Below, piece after piece: positions 41,656 to 52,539 of a stretch of 64,000 nt of DNA (position 1 is its first letter; each line of letters starts with the position of its first letter). This DNA is from Ypsolopha sequella (Eukaryota > Arthropoda > Insecta > Lepidoptera > Ypsolophidae). A program made the position numbers and the translations under genes. The DNA lies in contig OW204004.1 in NCBI GenBank assembly GCA_934047225.1, positions 9,118,401-9,182,400 on the forward strand. The letters run 5' to 3'. The notes under the pieces were generated by a model, which was given only the letters and a program-made list of their open reading frames with translations, did not search any database and was not told the origin of the DNA.

Positions 41656-42000
41656 CAGTAGTAAATTGTCACTTTGACATTTTGTCATCACACTTGTTAT
41701 TTTTGGTTGCTAGGTTATAGAACTCTTCAAAATGACTTGTAAAGCCATTTTATTACGGCAATATTGTACATAAACAAAAAATATCATTTGCCACATAAAT
41801 AAACTGCATTTACAAAGTGGCCGTTCCAAAACGATTAGTAAATATATTCCGTTTCAGAATTATCTCTTTCACTTCTACGAAGTAAACTTTACATTTATCC
41901 ATGCGTATTGGAACGCTAACTTAAATGGTGCTATTGTACGCTACGAATAGAGTACCGCCTTTTTTGAACACAACGAAATAAACAAAACCAACAAAAGTTA

Positions 42001-42275
42001 CTAAACAACTCGCAGTATAATGTCCAGAATGTGTACTATTTTGTCGACCGCAATAATCCTCCACGTCCCCGCATCTTCCCACTGCACATCTGGTACTCTA
42101 AAACTGCAATATATCCTGTCATTTTTATCTACCTCAAAGAATCGGTCGTAGCTACACTTAGGGGCTATCAGTTGACAACTCTCTAGTTCACAACTCTCGA
42201 GAGGGTAGGACAGTCGTGGGTTGAACGTATGGCCAACGTTGACTGTGATGTTGACGAACGCTGGCGGGATTTTTT
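42001..42275 (-). CDS. Ig-like domain exon, terminal (unknown gene)
   Basis: The acceptor TTGTTTCAG lies at 42276-42284 and the stop TAG at 42003-42001, giving 90 residues. The piece has four cysteines (CELESC, KC and YCSF). Near the end it reads VQWEDAGTW, like the F-strand E-D-x-G-x-(Y/W) signature of Ig domains with Trp in place of Tyr-x-Cys. It enters in phase 1, as Ig-domain exons usually do, and the exon at 48471-48899 leaves in phase 1 on the same strand. I infer that the two belong to one gene for a secreted or surface protein. I do not recognise the family, and intermediate exons may exist in the 6.2 kb between them. Confidence 0.6.
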
Positions 42276-42284
42276 CTGAAACAA

Positions 42285-42765
42285 GGATGGATTCAATAGT
42301 TACAATCACGGGGATGGCATGACACAAATTTTATACGAGCACCGGTGTCGCCACTTTTTGGAATAACGTAGTATTACCTAGTTAGTAAACATACGCGGCG
42401 CACACATAGATTCACCCGTCTTCATACAGCCAAAATAATACCGTATTTCTATGAAGTTTAGATGTAAAATACCAAACACGTCATGGCACTGTGCCAAGCT
42501 ATTATACATATGTGTAAAAAGCCATGACCAGCGGCCGTACTATGACACAGTTAGGTCCGTGTTGATAATGTTTGAAAAAATATACAATGCGGCGTTAATA
42601 TTCTAAGTCAATGTGTGACACTCTTTATAACCTGCAACGGACAAAATATTGTCTCATTTCAACGCTACTCGCTACAATGCTAAATATTACATGGTAAGGT
42701 TGAGAGTTTATTTACCGCAAGGTTTCTTCTGTAAATATCACAGTAAATACATGTTTAAATTACTT
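42285..42765. other. stretch between the Ig exon and the THAP exon
   Basis: No element ends and no further exon could be recognised on either strand. The second THAP exon was looked for here and not found. Confidence 0.4.
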
Positions 42766-42767
42766 AC

Positions 42768-42847
42768 GAGTGAAATGAAATTCCTTTGGATGTATTATTT
42801 GCGTTATTTGAAGAGTTAGAACAATTTGCCACGCTGCAATACACCAT
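42768..42847 (-). CDS. THAP-domain first exon (candidate gene, partial)
   Basis: From ATG at 42847 it codes MVYCSVANCSNSSNNANNTS, then KGISFHS, and meets a good donor TC|GTAAGT at 42767. M-x2-C-x4-C ... G-(I/V)-SFH is the start of a C2CH THAP DNA-binding domain. The next exon should open with Phe-Pro. Unlike the three transposon-borne THAP pieces in this window, I see no inverted ends or target duplication around it, so it may be a host THAP gene. The continuation was not found within the window. Confidence 0.5.
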
Positions 42848-43051
42848 TTTTACAATATGTTTTTTCTAACGCGTTTGGTTGAGAAATAAGAGGCCTGCGG
42901 GTTATGTCTTGACGTATTGATCAAATCTGTGCGTCGCAGTCACGACTTTCATGCCATTTCTATTGCTTATTAATTGTTCTGTGGTTACAATAGTTACAAT
43001 AGTCACTTCTTGATGGTACTTGATAATATCATAGACTAAGTATTACTACGT

Positions 43052-43697
43052 ATAGACCGACAACTCCCATACATCGAGGCGTAGCAAATTTTTTACGCGC
43101 CCTTACGACGCTAGGTGTCGCTAAGTATAGATTTTTTTTCTCTTCATTTATTTTGTACACCATTGCAATCAGTAGATTATCAGCTACAATAAGCAACTCT
43201 TCTGTCATCCACAAGGATATTTGTAGGTTGTGTGACTAACGCAGAGTGAGATTCACCGACCCCCATCCTCTTGGCTTCTCTTCCTAGTGCATATTTGCGC
43301 ACTATGTCTGTACTAACTAAATGGCAAGTCTAAAACATTTTTTCTCTGTAGTCGACTGTAGCATACGCCACTAGTTCATTTGGGTGTAAAATAAGCATAA
43401 TTTGTTTAATTGGCTGCAAGTAAACTGTAATGGTTACCAAGTAAACATGTGGCTGTAATAGCTTTGATTAGAAAAACTAGATGGCGCTAAGTTGGCAACA
43501 TTAACAGTGAATATTTCAGCGCCATCTATTATCGAAGTGGGAATTACTTTTATATTACGTGACATCGCTGTGCCACTAGCGTCACCAATCGGTATTTTTT
43601 AGCATCGTGTTCGTTAGAGGATTTAGCAACGCCATCTAGATTTCGTTAGAATTTTACAATTTTTTTGTGGCTACAAACTGATGTATGGGAACTGCTA
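43052..43697 (-). repeat. dispersed repeat, second copy of 24537-25606
   Basis: Reads in reverse relative to the first copy and lacks its inner 700 bases. Words include AGATGGCGCTAAGTTGGCAA and GTGACATCGCTGTGCCACTA. It is non-coding. Confidence 0.65.
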
Positions 43698-43733
43698 GCC
43701 TATACGTTGTTAACTGTGGAACAATGTAAGACA

Positions 43734-43899
43734 TTTGTGTCAATTCGGTATAATATGACTTTACTTATTTGACAGGACTAACTTTAATACGTCCTGTCTT
43801 TGTCTTTTCGATAGGTACAGAAAGAAAAAGACAGAACGCTTAAATTGAATTTAGTCCTGTCAAATAAGTTAAAACGTGTTACACTGAATCGACACAATT
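43734..43899. mobile_element. palindromic MITE 'A', copy 4
   Basis: TTGTGTCAATTCGGTATAAT at one end and the mirror GAATCGACACAATTA at the other, with the family's TTATTTGACAGGACTAA arms. Confidence 0.85.
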
Positions 43900-43950
43900 A
43901 GGACACGAGTGCTTGTTTACGAAACGAACGAATTGGGTTTCGTAATAAAC

Positions 43951-44570
43951 TTGTCCCTCGTACAAGTGCACATCCGAAAAGAGGTGAAACTAGACCTTAT
44001 TTTATCGACAAAAAATTATTTTTTTTGTAGAAATCTTTATTTTATAAATTTATGTTTTGAATTTTTTTTGCTTACCATGGAGACTATGTATAAAATATGT
44101 CATAACTTTTGATCTATTGCGAGTAATAAAATAAAACTGTTATAATCCTTAAAAATAGACGTTGCATACCAAATCAAAAACAAAACATAATCAACTACCA
44201 TTACCATAAAAATAATATCCTAAAAGATTATTTCTTTAATTTTTCCGTCCTTTTTTTTTCAGTAATAGTCAATTTTTTCAAAATAATGTCCCCGTTTCAC
44301 TATACTTTTATTTCTATTTATCATTGCCTATTCCATTATCTTTCTAACAAAAAAAAAATACAACGTTCTATCATAAATACAATATTTTCTACGAGCGGTT
44401 AATATAACCAAAGGCACTGCGCTGGCGTCCCATACAAAGATACCCAGGTGGAGTAATTTTTCAACAATAAAAAAAAATTCAAAACGAAATTTTTTCTTTG
44501 TTTTTGTTGATATATTTAGATCTAGTTTCATCCACTTTCGGATGTGCACTTGTACGAGGGACACACTGTA
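43951..44570. mobile_element. mariner-like non-autonomous element 'F', copy 1
   Basis: The ends GTCCCTCGTACAAGTGCACA and TGTGCACTTGTACGAGGGAC are inverted, and CACTGTA closes the right end. The outermost bases of the left end are lost. The interior is AT-rich and shares long words with 55411-56243. Confidence 0.75.
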
Positions 44571-44574
44571 TACG

Positions 44575-44731
44575 GTATATCGTTGGCCATACTATGAAGA
44601 AAGAAGAAAAGCCGTTATGTGCTACTTGCCTGCGTTATAAAAAATCTTGCAATCACAAAACTGGTGATGAGTCTTGCCCAGCTCGACAATACGCTATATC
44701 GAGGTATTCAACGGACTATGAGGGCGCCTAG
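44575..44731 (+). pseudogene. possible zinc-knuckle fragment
   Basis: The frame codes KPLCATCLRYKKSCNHKTGD, then ESCPARQYAI, and ends at a TAG. The C-x2-C ... C-x-H ... C spacing recalls zinc knuckles in LINE or retroelement gag proteins, but it is too short to classify. It is most likely a transposon scrap. Confidence 0.25.
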
Positions 44732-44749
44732 AGCGCCGTAAATAAGGTA

Positions 44750-44912
44750 CTGTGGGTCTACCGCGTAATTCTCGTTTTTATCAACATCAACTTGAGATTG
44801 AAATTTGACGTGCGTGCGACGACGCCCGCCTAACATGCCATCTCTTTTGCACGCGTTGAATTTCGCATGCATTTGCTCGAAGTTGATACAAATGAGAATT
44901 ACGCGGTAGAGC
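44750..44912 (-). repeat. fragment related to the hAT interior (14200-14341)
   Basis: Shares, inverted, GATGGCATGTTAGGCGGGCG, GTCGCACGCACGTCAAATTT and ATCAACTTC-type words. It shows that the interior of the 13712 element occurs elsewhere without the hAT ends. Confidence 0.6.
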
Positions 44913-44916
44913 CGCT

Positions 44917-45062
44917 GGTCCTCTAAAAAGGCCGTTTTGGATGAATCATATTATGATTCCGTTCTAATGCCGTCTCTTTTGGACGCGTGAAATAACTCTG
45001 AATCCATCCTACTTTCAAATCATTTTATGATTCACCCAAAACGGCCATTTGAGATCCCCTGA
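44917..45062. mobile_element. MITE 'D', copy 2
   Basis: Starts GGTCCTCTAAAAAGGCCGTT and ends GAGATCCCCT, reverse of 33688-33837. It directly abuts the previous fragment. Confidence 0.75.
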
Positions 45063-45681
45063 TTTCGAGCACGGTTAATTTTAACTACTTTTATTTATAT
45101 AATGGCTCAGTTTTCGATTTACAACTTAAATCTAAACGCCATAACCACCTTAAGGTGGCTCCGTCGGAAAAATTTGCTACTCGATTCGTGGTGGTTGAAA
45201 TTTCGAACAAAACCATATTAAAATAAAGTTCTTATCAGCTCGCACTGCAACATGGCTGTTACGTCCGTCGCTGCGGCTGACAAGTGCGAAAATAGTGTGT
45301 TTTTAATTTATTTTATCTAAAGTAAAATGAATTTCCAAGAACTGAGAAAACCATATCATTTAATATTATTTTGTCTAGAAGTTTATAAACTTTTATACTG
45401 TTTCGATAAAAACTGTAGCAGTTATATTGTTGCAACTGGACAAGAAATCGAGAAATAAGGGTAAACTTAGAATTTTCTTGCTTCACTTCTGTATATTAAA
45501 ATCAAATTCAGGAAAAACCACATCACTATTTGTATCATGTAGATTACTATGTATTTTTCTTCTATTAAAAAATGCTATAGTTACCGTACAAAATGGTTAT
45601 AAAGTTACTCAGTACAAGGTCGTTGGCGTTTGGAGAAACCTTAACTTTGCACTCCAAAGAGGCTCCTACCTTATTCATATA
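45063..45681. other. diverged relative of the foldback ends; no gene
   Basis: 45150-45310 shares words (TGGCTGTTACG, CAGCTCGCACTGCAACA) with the arms of 45682-47421, as does 55010-55200. The 93-codon frame at 45427 has no recognisable domain. Confidence 0.4.
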
Positions 45682-46133
45682 TTAAGGCGATTACCGTCGC
45701 CAAATTAGCAGCTCGATGTTGTCTGTATGAATATCGACGGAAACGACATTGAAATAACGTTCAAATCAGTGCACAACGCGTGGTGGCTGTTACGACGCTC
45801 GCTGCGCCCTTGAAAGGGCAAAATAGGAGAAAATAATACTTTTCACATGGGCGTCATTGTTCCATTGAATAATTCTATATTATATTTATAGCTATCAAGT
45901 TTATCTATTTATCAAAGCATAAATGAATGAAATCACCTAAGCCGCTTAGGAGCAGTAGGAAATTCAAGCCAAAAAAACACCATTCAGTTGAAACAATTTT
46001 TCATATAGAAGTTTTGGTGGTACGAAAAAGAAAAATGTTGCATATGTTGTCCTAGAGTTGATAATCCATAATACATTTTTTCAATATTTTTGGTTTGGCC
46101 ATAAAAGAGGAGTAGGCTTTAGAAAGTACCCAT

Positions 46134-46526
46134 TTGGCGATATTAAGGGCCTTAAGAAAAGGTAACTTATTAATCTTATTATTGACTACATTATTAATTA
46201 AACCAACTCTAACCGATTATAGTTCCGTCCTTATAACCTTGGATTTGAAAACAACAAAAAATAATATATTGCATACCTTTAATAAAATAAATATCAGCAA
46301 CCTTGAAATTGATTTATGTGTCACTAACTTTGCCCCCATTTATGGTTCAGCTGTTGTAAGCATATCACTACTTAACCCTGCAACTGGCACACAAAAATGC
46401 ATAACAGCAAATCTTACTGCGTTTAAATTATCATGGAAAAATGTTATCGTTTTGTTGCTTAATTTTAAGCCAAACTTCTCTCTTGAGTTTTCATATTTCA
46501 AAGTTTATAATTTAAATATTATTTAG
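46134..46526 (+). other. open frame in the loop of the foldback element, unknown
   Basis: 130 codons. The start has a hydrophobic run (LLILLLTTLLIKPTLT) that could act as a signal peptide. The rest is Leu/Ile/Asn-rich with few charged residues and matches nothing I know. The first codons lie in the inverted arm. Composition is close to the AT-rich background, so a chance frame is quite possible. Confidence 0.2.
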
Positions 46527-46940
46527 AGTGCATTACAAACTAGAAAATATCAATCAGAATCAAATCGAGACTCTTAATTTATAGATATATATATCGGTAT
46601 AGATACAATATTCTTTATTGCACACCAAAAACAAACTAAATAGACAATTTCAAAAGTAAAAGTAGGGTACAATTGGCGGTCTTATCACTAAAAAGCGATC
46701 ACTTCCCGACAACTTTTGGATGGAGGAACTCTTCAAAGAAAGAAAAAAATGTGTAGAGGCGGTGTACAGAATAAATATATACAATTATACATACACAGAC
46801 ATATGTATGTATATATTTAAACATACCTATACATAAATAATATATAAACAAAAATAAATCAGTGTAAATATAAAAGGAACAGGTAGAAATAAAAACAATA
46901 ATAAGAAGAATAATAAAGAAACAATTGATCAAAGTAAAAG
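46527..46940 (-). mobile_element. LINE 3' end next to a foldback-end word
   Basis: Starts AGAGTGCATTACAAACTAGA like the element at 7889. From 46598 it has CTTTATTGCACACC and ATTGGCGGTCTTATCACTAA, the same LINE 3' UTR as 35143-35335. Confidence 0.55.
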
Positions 46941-47421
46941 ATAATGTTTAAGGGCCTTACTATTGCCAAATGGGTACTTTCTAAAGCCTACTCCTTATTT
47001 ATGGCCAAACCAAAAATAATGAAAAAATGTATTATGAATAATCAACTCTTAGACAACATATGCAACATTTTTCTTTTTTATACCATCAAAACTTCTACAT
47101 GAATTTTTTTTTCAACTTAATGCTGTTTTTTGGCTTAAATTTCCTACTGCTCCTAAGTGGCTTGGCCGATTAAATTTATTTATACTTTGATAAATAGATA
47201 AACTTGATAGCTATAAACATAACATAGGATTATTCAATCGAACAATCACGTCCATATGAAAAGTAGTATTTTCTTCTATTTCGCCCTATCAAGGACGCAG
47301 CGAGCATCGTAACAGCCACTACGCATTGCGCGCTGATATAAACGTTATTTCAATGTCGTTTCCGTTGATATTTGTAGTGACAAATATCGAGCTGCTAATT
47401 TGGCGATGGTAATCGCCTTAA

Positions 47422-47944
47422 CCAGAGTTTTGACAACTTGTGTAACCGCGAGGTTACAGGAATGCAGAGCTGATGGGATTTGAATATTGACACGGGAGAA
47501 TTGTGGGTGCACTGACCTGTTCTGGATTGTTTTCGATGGGCCGGCAAATGCGCTGCGTGGCGTCTCTTCTTGATGGGCTGATTGAGCTGGCGCCTGTGCA
47601 GGGATGTGCTGGATATCTTGGTTGGAGTAACAAACACAGCACTGGTATGAACACAACACTGGTAGGTACGCGAGGTTTAGGCGTTTTGGCAGCGCGAGTG
47701 TGCACACGTGTGTTTCTCTAGACGTTTCGAGCGGAACAGAGTGAGCCAACGCGCGGGTTGGCGCCAGCGCGCGAGTCGATTGTGTCGCCAGGTGGCGCCA
47801 GCGCTGCGCCGCGAAATCAGTCATGCACATGCGCGAACGTCACGCTGGTGGCGTGAACAACTTGTAAGGATGAAGCTTGTCTTATTGCGAGAGGAAGGGC
47901 ATTCCATAGACGTATAGCTTCAACAGTAAACGAAATATATAATT
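47422..47944. other. GC-richer stretch without a supported gene
   Basis: Frames exist on both strands (for example 47345-47830 minus), but they start inside the foldback arm, are rich in Arg/Ala from GC content and show no domain. 47730-47830 has repeated GGCGCCAGCGCG-like words. Confidence 0.35.
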
Positions 47945-48428
47945 ATCCCTCTTACTTCATATGCGAGAAAGCCCTCAGTGCGAGAGGGACGGATTCGTGG
48001 AGAAGTAGCAAAAAGTCTGTTTTTTATTAATATAAAATGTACTAAAGTTGCTATCAAAATTTCGTTTAACCAAGTCCTAGATACCGTTAAAACCCATCTA
48101 ATAAAATATAATTGCAGTCCATACGTCATTCTAAATTGTCAAACTAGGAGAATTGGTGTCGAAAAAGACCTCATTTCAGTAAATATTTCTATCAAGCCGA
48201 ATTTTTCCAATCCCGTTTCTGTTTTAACAGATCCAATCGCGTTTCTGTTTTAACAGATCCCTAGAAAAAGTATTTCTATCAAGCTGAATTTTTCCAATCG
48301 CGTTTCTGTTTTAACAGATCCCTAGAAAAAGAATCCAAAAATAATATACTATTTTATCAAAATAATACATCATTTACTGAAGTAGATATGCACTTAGAGT
48401 GTCGATGTTTTTTTCCGTAGCGCCTTAA
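47945..48428 (+). mobile_element. MITE 'C' relative with inner tandem words
   Basis: The left part has ATGCGAGAAAGCCCTCAGTG and AAGTAGCAAAAAGTC as in 61070-61488, and the right end is GTAGCGCCTTAAG. Inside, CGTTTCTGTTTTAACAGATC repeats three times between 48211 and 48321. Confidence 0.6.
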
Positions 48429-48470
48429 GTTATAGATATATATATCCGTATGTGGCGTCATCTGACTCAC

Positions 48471-48899
48471 CATAAACATCTATCGTGATAGATTGAGATT
48501 CATCGATCCACTCTCCGGCATCGTTCAAGTAATAATGTGAGAGGATCCAGTTGCCGCGATCTTCTTCCAGGAGAGGGCCCAATAGTATTGTGTTATTTAT
48601 ACCATCTTCTAAAAACTCATAAGCATCGACGTCTTTATTATTAACGTCAAATACGTTGACTGTTATTACCATACTATGTAAATTATCATACGGATCCGAG
48701 TCAAAATTATGGTGGATGTTACTTTTAGTTTCGATGTAATCGTTTTCAGACATATTTAAATTGTATTTTATGAAGCTGCCGCTGGGTTTGTATAGATGAT
48801 ATCTTTCTTCTTTGTATCCAGGAACCGATATTCTCATGTGTACCATGTCGTTAAGTCTGCAGTCTATTAAGAGAGGTCTGGCCATTAGTTTGTTTTTAT
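48471..48899 (-). CDS. Ig-like domain exon, internal (unknown gene)
   Basis: The acceptor TTGTTTCAG ends at 48900 and the donor TATG|GTGAGT starts at 48470, so the exon is 429 bases, phase 1 to phase 1, which is typical of a single exon-encoded Ig domain. It codes RPLLIDCRLND near the start and EEDRGNWILSHYYLND near the end, where E-D-x-G-N-W matches the E-D-x-G-x-W of the exon at 42001-42275. The acidic middle has NXS/NXT sites (NMS, NNT), fitting an extracellular protein. I do not recognise the family. More 5' exons should lie at higher coordinates on the minus strand, and none was found. Confidence 0.65.
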
Positions 48900-49162
48900 C
48901 TGAAACAATATAATTGTAAAGATTAATTTTCAAGAACTCAAATGGTCGAAAATAGCCTACGAAACTTAAAAAACTTGGTAACTAGTACAGTCGCTAGCAG
49001 TTCAAGCTCCCTTTTTGTGAATGATTTTAACGGCTATGTAGCCGTAATAAGAATTGTCAATAGGTAGCCCATCATGCTAGCATTCATACATAGTCGGCCA
49101 TTTCTACATAGTACTATAGCTTGACCGTAGCCGCTGTGCCCCGTATGATTTTTATTTATATA
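48900..49162. other. no recognised feature
   Basis: The intron side of the Ig-like exon: a polypyrimidine tract next to its acceptor, then sequence without repeats or frames. Confidence 0.4.
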
Positions 49163-49532
49163 TTTTTCAATGCAAGTGCTCGTAAATGCCCACATTTTAT
49201 GCATCAAAACCGAACAGAAAGTCGATTATTTTGCCCTAGGGCTTTATTATTTTTTTATTTTATTTATTTACAATGGTTGGCTAACCTGCAACCTTTCCTG
49301 TGTACCATAAATGTTATACTTTTTTTTCCCACTGTTTAACGGCTCTGGATACAGTCCTTTTGAGCCAATCATAATTTAAAGTTCACAAGATTATATTTGT
49401 TTTATTTCCTCACACTATGCATTAAATAAAGTAGTATGATACACGGGCGTAAGAGCAATAAATTACTCGGTTTCGTTTAAAAACCGTCCTCGTAATTTAT
49501 TCCTTTTCGCCCTTGTAGCATAAACTACTATT
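49163..49532 (-). mobile_element. MITE 'B', copy 5
   Basis: Reverse orientation, with the hairpin CACGAGCG region deleted near 49480 compared with the other copies. Confidence 0.8.
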
Positions 49533-49669
49533 ATGTATCATAAAAACAACTAAATTTATAATTCACAGCACAGCGGGCATATGAGGGTGGTGCAAATGCT
49601 TAAATTAATAAACAATATTGTAATATTATTATTTACATAAACATTAAACATATCGTCACGACATATCTA

Positions 49670-50160
49670 CATCCCTGAGAGGGTGTCAGAGGTGTTCCAT
49701 ACGTGGACTACACTGTAGACAGTCAATGCTCGTGCACCCTCTTTTCACGTGATAGGTATCAGCTTTATCGCCATTTCAGGCACAAATTTACGCTTTTTAG
49801 GGTTCCGTACAACCGAAGGGTGCCAAACGGAACCCTATTACTAAGCCTCCGCTGTTTGTCTGTCTGTTTGTTTGTCAGTCCGTCCGTCCGTCTGTCACAG
49901 CCTCACAGTGTTCTACCCTTTAGCGGCTTGTTTGTGTCGCCTTAATGTTGCTATGACATCTGTATTTTTGTAATTTACCATGTTATTAGGGTTCCGTATC
50001 CGTATCGTGTAGTTAGTGGTACGGAACCCTTTGTGCGCAAGTCCGACTCGCTCTTGCCCAAATTTTTAGTACATGTACTCGCTATATTTTCCGTTACCGC
50101 CAGCAAGTGGTAATACTTGGGTTGCGTTCCTAAACGCCCGAGTAAATGTTAATTATTTTA
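49670..50160. repeat. dispersed repeats: GTGTCAGAGGTGTT word and GGGTTCCGTA repeat
   Basis: 49670-49797 matches 21655-21880 and 25955-26095. 49797-50060 is a GGGTTCCGTA repeat with a run of CTGTCTGT and GTCCGTCC words. 50120-50160 carries the MITE 'E' end word. Confidence 0.55.
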
Positions 50161-50766
50161 AATATTTAACTGTCATGAAATATTTAACTGACGTGTAAAT
50201 ATTTAACTGTCATGAAAATGAAAATCTAAACCAAGTAATCTACACAAGAAAAAAAACTAAAAGCTAAACCTACCTAAAACAGAAATATTAAATTAAGTAA
50301 AAAACATTTTGCAAATCGCTGCCAAATGGGAGGACGCCCAAGACACTGGCAGCGCAGATATAGTCATTTGCACAGTATAAGTTATATTTTTAAAAAAGAC
50401 ATGATCTTGCTAAGTTTCTTGCCCTTCTTCTTAGCAAGACTAATCGAATGGGCGGAGGTAAGGTAGGCATGTATTTATATTTGTAACCTATTAGTATGTA
50501 GTATATAGAATGGGATTTGGTCGGCCGCCTGGATTCGTGCTGGGGGCTCGGGTGGTGATCATTGAACCTTGTTCCTGGTCCCTGGCCGGGTCTCCGGTAT
50601 GGGTTCGGGCGGTTGATTGGATTTCACCTTGTATAATATATATTTTACCTATCATTTTAATCGTATATATATTGCTACATAAATTAAATAAACCTTTAAT
50701 TTACATCATGTACATTTATTATTTTATTACATATATTTTTATAAGATTAAATTTTGACCTGTGAAA
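50161..50766. other. repeat-derived stretch, unclassified
   Basis: AT-rich flanks. 50600-50640 has the GGGCGGTTGATT and TTTCACCTTGTATA words of MITE 'I'. No gene was found. Confidence 0.4.
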
Positions 50767-51010
50767 CGTCATCCTGGAAGAATTGCCCATACTCACACAC
50801 GCTGGGTTGGTGAGCGCGGTGCCGCTACCCTCGCACCATTGACGCCCATCACCAGTCTGTTCCATATAAGGCCCGGCTATTAGGGATGGATATACCGCCA
50901 TCCATCGGTCCCAGGCATGGTGGGCCTCCTGGTTTTTTGCCTGTGAGCTGTCCTCGTTTAGTGGCAAAGTCCTGGAAAGGCTTATGTCCAGCAGTGGATG
51001 AACTAGGCTG
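50767..51010. repeat. dispersed repeat 'X', copy 2
   Basis: Same orientation as 11494-11810 from CATCCTGGAAGAATTGCCCA to GCCTGTGAGCTGTCCTC. It is then followed by the first 58-base segment of that copy in inverted form (GGCTTATGTCCAGCAGTGGA). Confidence 0.75.
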
Positions 51011-51676
51011 ATGGATGATGATGGATTGTGAAACGTGTATTATATATACCTACTTTGCAAAATAAACTCTTTGAATTTGAATTTGGATTTGAACTTTTGC
51101 CTTTGAATCCCTCACCACGCTCAGGATTCTAACTTCGAATGACTCGCTACGCTCGCTCGTGCGTGTTTCAACTATATTCGCTTGCTCGGGATTCAAACTC
51201 GGTACTCGCAACAAAAAAATACTTTCCTGTCTTGTTGCACAAATAACTATTTCATTTTAAAATTGAATGCACTGCAAAAACTTTTTATGTTTTTTGTTTT
51301 TTTAGATATAAATATACTGATAGATTTGATAATGCAAATATAAATACTGTAAAATAATCTCAAGATATATTTCGGGTCGGAACTGGACCCGGCATCAGTT
51401 GAGTATCTTAATAAAAATAAATATACATTGACATATACAAGCAGAGACGTATTTTGGTTTTCTACGCCCCGGGCGAATACGCTTGGGCCGCCTCCCTTAA
51501 CCAACTGGCGAGGGAAAAAAGGGAGTGCGTACGGGTGAGCCGCCAAATACGTATTTTTTTAATGTGAGTTTGTTAAAATTGCTAAAGATTCTAAATTACG
51601 AAACTGAAGGGCCGCCCCTTGGGACAGGGCCGCCCCGGGCGATCGCCCGAATGACCCTATGGAGAATACGTCACTG
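51011..51676. other. LINE tail-like words, no gene
   Basis: 51040-51085 has AATAAACTCTTTGAATTTGA, like a LINE 3' end on the plus strand. 51350-51410 has an ATATATTTCGGGTC word. The rest is unclassified. Confidence 0.35.
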
Positions 51677-51945
51677 TATACAAGGTGACTTTTTGATCAT
51701 CGTCCAAATTCATACTGGTGGCTTGGTAAGTGATCAGTATCATGGATCAATAATAATTTTGGTGAAATTCGTAAAATGAAATTTCGACTCTCCATAGTGA
51801 TTCACTCGGGACTAGAACTAAATTTATATGGGAAGCCGAAATTTCATTTTACGAATTTCACAAAAATTGTTACTGATCCAAGATACTGATCACTTATCAA
51901 GCCTCCAGTATGAATTTGGACGATGATCAAAAGTTCACCTTGTAT
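51677..51945. mobile_element. palindromic MITE 'I', copy 2
   Basis: Starts TATACAAGGTGACTTTTTGA and ends with the mirror image. The arms run for over 100 bases, including TGGTAAGTGATCAGTAT-like and GAAATTTCATTTTACGAATT words. Related to 30610-30943. Confidence 0.8.
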
Positions 51946-52021
51946 AATATAAAAGTACATGACATGACAGGTCATGACATAACAACATATAAATAAAACC
52001 TAGACTACCTACTCGTATTTA

Positions 52022-52310
52022 AACGCGATTGGATGAAAATTTCTCGATAGAATTTAATTCCGAAACACCTCTAAATTGTTTTATTTTTTCCTGTAATTCT
52101 GAAATACTATCTAATTTCTTTGTGAAATTGCATTCAAAATGTGGATATTATGTATTTGTAAAGTCTCCTTGAAAATCTTTTTGACAAAAGAGCTTAGTAC
52201 ATTTTATATTAATAAAAAACCGACTTTTTGCTACTTTTCCACGAATCCGTCCCACTCGCACTGAGGGTTTTTTCGCGTATGGAGTAACAGGGACGCTAAA
52301 ACTTTTACAT
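52022..52310 (-). mobile_element. MITE 'C', truncated copy
   Basis: Shares AACGCGATTGGATGAAA, AAAAACCGACTTTTTGCTAC and GTAACAGGGACGCTAAAAC with the complete copy at 61070-61488 (inverted). The outer left part is missing. Confidence 0.7.
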
Positions 52311-52539
52311 ATCGTCTTAACGGCATGTATCGTGACGTCATCCGACACGATTTCATACTAAATGTGATAATTATCGCTATCGCTAACTTCGGTAACAATG
52401 GGAATTTTTCAAAAATAGAAAAATGTTTGTGCTTTGCATTAACTAATTATAAGTAGCCATAAAACATATACCTACTGATATTTCACTTCATGAGACGAGC
52501 TCATATCATGATAATTTTAAAGCTGAGATATAAGATGCC

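Larger units (their letters stand above)
45682..47421. mobile_element. foldback element with about 470-bp inverted arms
   Basis: The left arm (45682-46150) and right arm (46945-47421) are imperfect inverted copies, from TTAAGGCGATTACC at the outer ends through CGGAAACGACATTGAAATAA to AAAGTACCCATTTGGC at the inner ends. The loop holds a 130-codon frame and a LINE end. There is no transposase signature. Confidence 0.8.

Noticed and set aside
42849..43020. Search for transposon ends around the minus-strand THAP exon
   Set aside because: No convincing inverted ends or target duplication found on either side, so it was not called a mobile element.
47345..47830. 161-codon minus frame
   Set aside because: It starts in GC-rich sequence and ends inside the inverted arm of the foldback element; no domain and no conserved neighbour.
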